From Dasyornis broadbenti (lineage: Eukaryota; Chordata; Aves; Passeriformes; Dasyornithidae), in contig VZRN01011462.1 in NCBI GenBank assembly GCA_013397935.1, positions 369,058 to 433,057 on the forward strand: a DNA stretch of 64,000 bases, read 5' to 3'. The notes under the pieces are model-generated. The model did not search any database. It saw nothing but the letters and a program-made list of their open reading frames with translations, and was not told where the DNA came from. The position numbers and the translations under genes were made by a program. Positions 56,901-64,000 of the stretch are shown piece by piece (the stretch's first letter is position 1; each line of letters begins with the position of its first letter).

Positions 56901-57508
56901 TGAGTCCATGATTGGCTTCCTCTCAAAGGACCTTGATCTTAACATGGCACCTACTGAACTTCAGTGCTAAGCTCTGTTGTTGCTCTAATTCACCACACCA
57001 TCACCACACACACTACCATCAGATTCAAAGTCTTTTTGTGACTACATGTTAGGGAAAAAGCCTTCTTGCCTTACTACAGCCAGTTTTTGTATCCGTTCAA
57101 CAATGGCAGACCAGAGCACACATAGCAGTTTTAATGCAGTTTAATAAAATATTGCTAAAATGTTCATAAGACAGTAATGACCCCAGATGATGCTACTTCT
57201 TTCTCTATCCCTTCTCCCTCATCCTTCAGCTTGTAATGGCAAGCAGCTGTACACCTGTCCTTTGACTCAAGAGGAATGGAGCAAAGAAAGATGGAGGTGC
57301 CTATGCCTCTATAAAAAGCATCATTCTTAAGAACTGCTGATTACCTTCTGGTACAAAGCATGTGTAGCTTTTTATACAGCAAGGAACATCCTGCACTACC
57401 TATCTACAGACCACTAGTATTTGAGAATGGCAAACAAAATTTGTCTTGCTTAAGACACCATGACACCAAATTTTCAACATTTCAAGGATGTAAGAAGGTT
57501 ACCTAGAC

Positions 57509-57530
57509 AAAAAAAAAAAAAAAAAAAAAA
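57509..57530. repeat. Poly-A run (A22)
   Basis: An uninterrupted A22 run. No retrocopy body was recognised upstream. Confidence 0.9.
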
Positions 57531-60500
57531 TCTGCAGTTTAAGCTACATAGTACAATATTTGTGGACAAACTCCTTTCAAAGTATTTTTATCTGTCATGC
57601 ATAATGATCTTTTACATAGCCATTATAAGCAGTCAGAATGCAGTAAAGGAGTAAATGGATATCCTGGAGAGAGACCCGCTCTCAGAATATTTGCCTGTGG
57701 GGGACACATAACTAGCCACATTAAAGGACTGAAATCTAGGCATTCTGCCATAACTCACATGGCTTGAGCAGCTAGCAAAAGCATATATAAATAAATAAAA
57801 ATAACTGAAATAAAGGATACTGTCAAGGCCAGAAACTCCAGAATTAGCCACAGTAGCCATGATTTGGTTTGTATTGCACAAGCCCTTTTCTGTGCCTGGC
57901 ACAGTCTCTTGTCCTGGTCAAGTTACATATCAAAGCAGACAAATCCTCCTCATTACCATACAGAGACAAGCAATTACTGTCTTTCAGCACCTGCTTTCTT
58001 CTTCAATTTGAATGAACAAGAAGGCAAAAGGGCAGACCATTCATGCTTCTGTCACAGCGTTATTCCCACTTCAGACCCGATGACACAGTGGTGCACCAAA
58101 GTGACATCTTATTACAACACGTGCCAGATGTCTTTGTGCAACACTGAACTGTCGTAGCAATGAAATCTTCATCTACACCCTGCTGAAAAATGAGTCTTCA
58201 AAGCACAAAAATCCATCAGTTTAGGAACACAAACTTGGTTTCAAGTATGTACTTTACATCTGAAAAATCTGCTAACCTTAGAGTTTTCTTGCAAGAACTA
58301 AATTCCATTGTAAAGTTTCCATCATCTTATTGTGTGTTGCTCCTGAACTTCAAAAGGACTCATTCATCAAATATTTGCTCTCACTCAAAATAATCCTACT
58401 ATCCTAGTAATCCTCACAAAAATAGAGGTCTGGTCTACAAAAAGTAATTGTGAGCATATAAATTGAAATACAGTTTCTTCAATGATCCTTCAGAATCTGA
58501 TAATTTGCAAGAGCAAATATGTAGAAAGAATCTCTGCTCTGATCCTGTTGTGATGACCACAAAGGTGTATTTTTTCGCTAGTTCTTATAGGAATAGCAAT
58601 CACAATATAAAGTACAATTATATAGTATGCATGCACATTAAAATGTCTTTAACCAATTTACCCATACTGAACAGGTTTCAGTAGAACAGCTTACATGTGA
58701 GTATGTGAGTACAGAGCACAAGAGAAGTGGGGTTTTTTAGGCTGAAAGTCATCTTCAGGGATAACTCACTCCATGATGAGCCTAGGACATCTAGTCAGTA
58801 TACGTGCAGGACAAAGAAATTCCTGCATTCAAATTTGAATGACGTGTGATATTATTTGATATTAATTCGGAAATATTGTCAGTCACCCACATCTGGATAC
58901 AAGTGTAGATTATAAGCATTATTTTAAAAAATCATTTTTCAAGCAATAAATAGAGAGAAGTGTCTGAGTCTAAGAGCCCAAATGCAAATTCGAGCCTTCT
59001 GAAAACAAAGATAGTAAGGTATTCTCCTGCTGACAAAACAGACATAGAAGGAGAAATATTAATCAGCAGGACATCAGAGTGTCCGTAGTCAAAACAAAAC
59101 TACTTTGTCCACAAGAACAGAGCAGGTCATTACCACGGGTCAATCTGGCACGTGGGCCAGGCAAGCTGGGTAGAATAGGACTGCTGCAGAGAACATCCAT
59201 TCCATTTCCAAGGCCAAGTCAGCATGGTTTCACTACAGTCAGCTAAGAGGTTGTAGACACAAACAAATTGCTATGGAGTAAAATATGAACGTCAAGTAAC
59301 AATTTATCAACACTCCAAAATGAATGATGTTTAAGAGATTCATGTTTGCATGAGGTCAAGAGCACTCATACAGCAACCATTAGACATAGCAAATAAGACT
59401 GAAATAGAAAAAAAAAAAGATAAAATAGTCAGTACCTAATCCATTACATCTGAAGAACATTGTATTTCTCCTTTCAATCATCACAATAGCTAATGGTAAG
59501 AAAATAATTTCAAACCAAAATAGGTCAAATGTCTGTAAGGACAACATACAGACAAAATAGACTTAAGTGATATTATTTTGATAAAATCTTACTGATTTTA
59601 TGACAAATAATTCCTTCAGTCTCATAAGACAGGAGGAAGAGTAGCTGCTACTAAGTAGAGAACCCTATATGCATGTGATTGCCTCAGCAATTCTTCAGTA
59701 ATATAAACTTCCATGGCAAAGAGATAGTTTCTGCTCCTTGTAAAATAGATAGCCCTCTCCAACTGATATGAGGCTCAAAGGTCTCTTCAGAAAGAAAGAA
59801 AAACCAATGCACTGTGTTAAATATCCCCAACAAAAATACAACATACCCCCTCTCCCCTGCTCTCAGTTTTCTTGCTGCTTTTAAGTTTCAAGTCCATAAT
59901 GATTTCAAATACTTCTTAATCTATTCATCACTGTAACTGTATATAAAGAGCAGACATATTCTGGGATAAAATGCTTGCAACTTGAGCAAAGTCAAGATCC
60001 ATAAATACCAGCACTGTTACCATTCCTCTTGCAGAATTTCCAAAAAAAAAGTCTGCTTGCTTATTGAACAAAATCTTGTTAATAGAATTTTCAAGATATT
60101 AAAATATGGATAACTAAGCTGAAGTTTTCATTTTTGGTCTGGGGTTTTCAAACAGAAAAAGAAACCATGTCACTTTAGTACTGTGGAACCTTTGAGAGAA
60201 AGCAGCTCCTAAACAAAAAAATTAAAACAAAACCCCACAAAGTAAAAATAAAATAATATAAAGGCCAAAAGACTTGACGTTTTAAAGTTTTTTTCTTCTA
60301 CAAAATTATCATAGTTACTCTTACACTGTGCAACTAAAACTAGATCTCTAGAGGTTAATAACTTGATTTTCTGTTCTTAATAAACTGTCATCTCAGAAAA
60401 GATTCCAGAGTTTTCACCTGCCTGAAGCATCCATAATTACACTGAAAAGAGAAATAAATTTTATTAATAAACTGCAAATTGCACTGTGAGAGCAGCACTG

Positions 60501-62324
60501 AGTTTCTCTACCTCTCTTCGTTGGTAAGACCCAGAAACTGCTGATGGGAAAGATGGATGTTTAATTTTTAAAGTTTTATTGAATATAGAAAGTATTAATG
60601 CTTAAACTTAACCTGTCTTTTCATAAGTGTGGTAAAGGCACCTAGTTCTGCTACCACCTTTATACATTTTGGGACTTAATTATGTACCATCAATATTAAT
60701 ATAATTTGCTAAGAATCATCTTTCTAGTAGTTTCCAGTGCTTCTACACTAACGATGATTAAGCATAGCAAGGAAGCTGTAGAATAGGTAATATTAATACT
60801 GCATTGATCTTGAAAGCTACACATTAGCAAGGTAGAAAATATTAAAAGTCAATAGAAGAAGTACTGCTGGATGATAAATTTTATGACAAGAAATTAAAGC
60901 TCTATGCAGGAGAGCAATAGCAGGCAATGAATTACTTATAAGACTTAAAACAGCAATCCAACTACCAACAGTTAAAACTATTTCAAATCCAGTAAGAATG
61001 TTGAGGGAGTAAGTTGCAACTCCATAAATCTTACCATCAGGAAGAGCAAGAATAAGGGTAGCATAAACTTGCTGTCTCAAAAGTCACAGTTTAATTTTAA
61101 TGTAATTTTTTTTTCCATCTGCTTTCTCAGCTTGAAGGATGTAAAGAGTATAGGACCCTTGTTTAAACAAATAGCTTTTCTTTTCCAGTACAGAGCTGGT
61201 TGATTCTCAGTGAAGATTTATTGCTTTTTACCTGAGAAAGCAGAAAGAAGTGCATTCATACCCTTCAGTGATTCTGAAATCAAATCTTCTCCCTTAACAT
61301 CAGAGCACAAATTGATGCTGGTTTGTGAGTTTACAACAAAAGCAAAAAATATGCTTTTGGAGCATTTAACCTAAAAGATATGCATGCAAGTTGGTACATA
61401 CAGATACAGTTTCCTATAATTTTACTGAATCTGGAATTAAACAATCATAAAGTTAAAAAGAAGATACTTTAATATTTTTTCTCCAGAGCAACCATATAAA
61501 AACCAGTTTGACTGATTATGAGAACTCTAACTAACAATAAAGAACCACCCCTCTCATCTTTAATAAAAATTTTTATCATGGGTTCAAGTGAGTCTCAAAT
61601 CTGTTCTCATTCCTCCCAATACTAATTTAAAAATGATAAAAAGTTTTCTCCACAAATTGTCTGTAGTAAAACAGACTTGAAAATATCTATTAGCTGCAAA
61701 TATAAATGCAGAATATGTAATTTAATACAAGTAGTATTTACTATGATAAATAATTCCCTCTTTCCTGAACTGTCTCCTCACAATGTATTTGCAAGTGAAC
61801 GACAGAAATTACCAGCTCTTCAAAACCATCATAGCTTTAATGAAACCCTCAAGAGGAGGAATCCAGTGCCTAGAGGACCACCCATCAGCAGGAACACAAT
61901 AATTCCTCCTACAGGCATGGAAGAAGAAAGCTCTCTGATTCTTTTGGCACCTACTTTTTGTCTTCCTGGTGCCTTACATACTAGTGAAAACAGTAAGAGG
62001 GCGAGCTTCATACGTATTTCATATTCAACCTTCCCTAAGGCCTCAGGCTTGGACTTTCCAAAATGGCTCAGGTTATTAAGTGCTCCTGAAAACCAGAGCA
62101 CTTCACACTTCAGCATATCTGAAAATCATCTTCTGACAAGCAAAGTGTATGTCAAAAGGTTATTCTGATGCCTTTTGGAAGCAATGAGAGCCTTCTTACT
62201 ATTTTGCATGTCTCTGGATAACGTTTCACAGGAAATAAAAGGAATTGCAGGTGAAACTGCTCCTGTAACAACATGCACATCCAGATTGAAAAGCTCTCCA
62301 GGCAAAAACTACTGCAGCAGCATT

Positions 62325-62346
62325 TAATTATACTGCAGTATAATTA
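62325..62346. repeat. Perfect 22-bp palindrome
   Basis: taattatactgcagtataat followed by ta reads the same on both strands, centred on a CTGCAG site. It has TAATTA homeobox-type cores at both ends. No loop, so it suits a dimeric binding site better than an RNA hairpin. Confidence 0.88.
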
Positions 62347-64000
62347 CCTTGGAAATAACTTCCAAGGCATTTTATACATCAGAATCTCTGGATTTTTATG
62401 CAGTTATGAATGTGCCAATATTTTTCCTGTGACCAAATCTTCTGCTAAGTATCAGCCATACTGGCTATGACTTCCCGTGACTAGTTTTAAAAGTAGTTGC
62501 TTCTTGGTTTTACTGGACCTCTCTCAAATTTCTCTCAGGAAATGTTTACAGAAATTTATTCCCTAATGACCATTATGTTTGTGCCAGCTATGCTCTTCAA
62601 TCATTATTTTACTATGAAAACTAGTAATAATCTCCTGACATACAGAAGCTCATTGCAGATTTTGCCATCCTTGTTTCAAGACGTTTCTGCATGTGCAACA
62701 GCCAGTGAGAGTAATAAAAACATCAATATATTATGAACTTAGTTGTTTAAAAATATTTTTAGTACTTTTGGCATTGTTGCTTCACCCTTTTCTTAACATA
62801 ATTTCATTATTGGTATATAATTTGTTCATTATGCACAGCAATGGAGTTGGTCTTGGAGTACCAGGTAACCACGTCATGTGGACGAAAGCCTGGTATGTTA
62901 ATCCAAGCCAACAGCCCCACTCTGGCTCTCAAATACCAGCAGAGGATTTCACTACTCTCCCTGCTCAGATACATGGCAGAGGACTAATGAAAAGGTAGAG
63001 GAAGATCTTTCCCTACTTAATCTTCTGCAGAAAGATTAGTAAAAATATTCATCATGCTTAAAATACGTAAGGACTTCCTAAATCTAGAGAAAAGCCAAAC
63101 CTCACATCCCCCATGAAACCAACTTTCACTTACAAGTAAAATTGGATGATGAAGTTTGAGGAATTCGAGCTCAGCTAAAACTTAAAAGTGGAAATGAAAG
63201 TTCTGTAAATTTGCAAATATGACTAAGCAGATATGGCCCATGAATCATCTTTCCTACATCCTCATCAATTGAACTATGATTTAGCAAAGTAGGACCATAC
63301 AAGTCCAATACAAGTAAGCTAATTCAAATTACATTTAATGAAATGAAGGAAGCTATTCACACTTCATAGCTATTGTTTTAGGCTCTCTTGTAAACTCAGG
63401 AAATAATTTCAACACTTCTGAAGCTCTTTTCGTGTTTGGAATGTTTTCTTTGCAACTATTTGAAAGGGCTCAAAAACCTATGCTACAAATATCAATATGA
63501 ATTGTACTGTACTCATTCAAGTACTCTGCATATTTGACCTCTGAAAACTAAATTGTTACACAAATAAATACTACAATTTTGCAAGCTTCTTGCATAATGC
63601 TATTTTGCACTCAAGAACCGCAAATTCCTGATCATTCTAAGGAAAAATGCCTCTGACATTACTTCAATGTAAATCAAAAGAGAGAACAAAACAAACCCCA
63701 AATACACTAATTTTCCATCACCTACTTTTTTTTCCTTTTGGAATTTTGTTGAAACTTCTGTTACTGCTAACCACAGAACTCAATTTCACTTCATGTTTGT
63801 AGTTCCACCATGAGTCTTTCTAGTCATCTTATGATCCACACTCCCCATTTTTTGACCTTTCCCAACACATTATTCACCACCACAGCAGAGTTAGGAGGAG
63901 TGGGAAGTACCACAGAAAAGAAAAAACTAATTTCCAGCAGCACAGTCAAGTATAATTTAAATTCTATGAAGAAGCATTCGGGATTTTTTTTTCGCATGAA

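Larger units (their letters stand above)
51866..64000 (-). other. PRKCE: Large PRKCE intron, last block to window edge
   Basis: AT-rich intron running off the right edge. It contains a GC-richer islet at about 52100-52560, a TG/TA/CA repeat at 53120-53164, a T run at 53926-53940, A22 at 57509-57530, a 22-bp palindrome at 62325-62346 and a 163-codon open frame at 61677-62168 that I do not recognise. No C2-domain exon was found. Confidence 0.75.

Noticed and set aside
60817..61080. Hydrophobic 87-codon minus-strand frame as a small membrane protein
   Set aside because: AT-rich codons often give Leu, Ile and Phe. There is no conservation evidence or known family match.

Overview
The window looks like a piece of a bird nuclear genome from a draft assembly. 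It is AT-rich, carries several CR1 LINE 3' fragments with the ATTCTATG-type tail typical of avian CR1, two copies of a common-type avian ERV long terminal repeat, and one run of 65 Ns. The only protein-coding gene I can support is PRKCE (protein kinase C epsilon), on the minus strand, so transcription runs from high to low coordinates. The window lies entirely inside this gene and contains neither end of it.

Eight consecutive coding exons lie between 20499 and 8793 (160, 35, 86, 133, 143, 97, 215 and 174 nt). All have GT/AG splice sites and their phases join without a break into about 347 codons. In order they encode the end of the C2-to-C1 linker, the autoinhibitory pseudosubstrate, the C1A zinc finger, the epsilon-specific actin-binding hexapeptide LKKQET, the C1B zinc finger, the V3 hinge with its 14-3-3 docking serine region, and the start of the kinase domain (glycine loop and catalytic VAVK-type lysine). 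The C2-domain exons should lie beyond 64000 and the rest of the kinase domain below position 1; I looked for both and did not find them in the window.

Layout: 1-8792 is a partial intron in the kinase region; 8793-20499 is the exon cluster with introns of about 1.1-2.5 kb; 20500-64000 is one uninterrupted intron of at least 43.5 kb (probably between exons 2 and 3) holding the transposon fragments, homopolymer runs, an assembly gap and a few GC-richer islets of unknown nature.

I see no operon, CRISPR array, tRNA, rRNA or undescribed gene system. The points most worth a second look are small: a head-to-head CR1 pair that could fold into intronic double-stranded RNA, homologous antisense open frames in both LTR copies, a perfect 16-bp hairpin at 5146-5184, two small coding differences in PRKCE (a GEN repeat in V3 and an extra residue at an exon junction), and weak donor sites at two exons.
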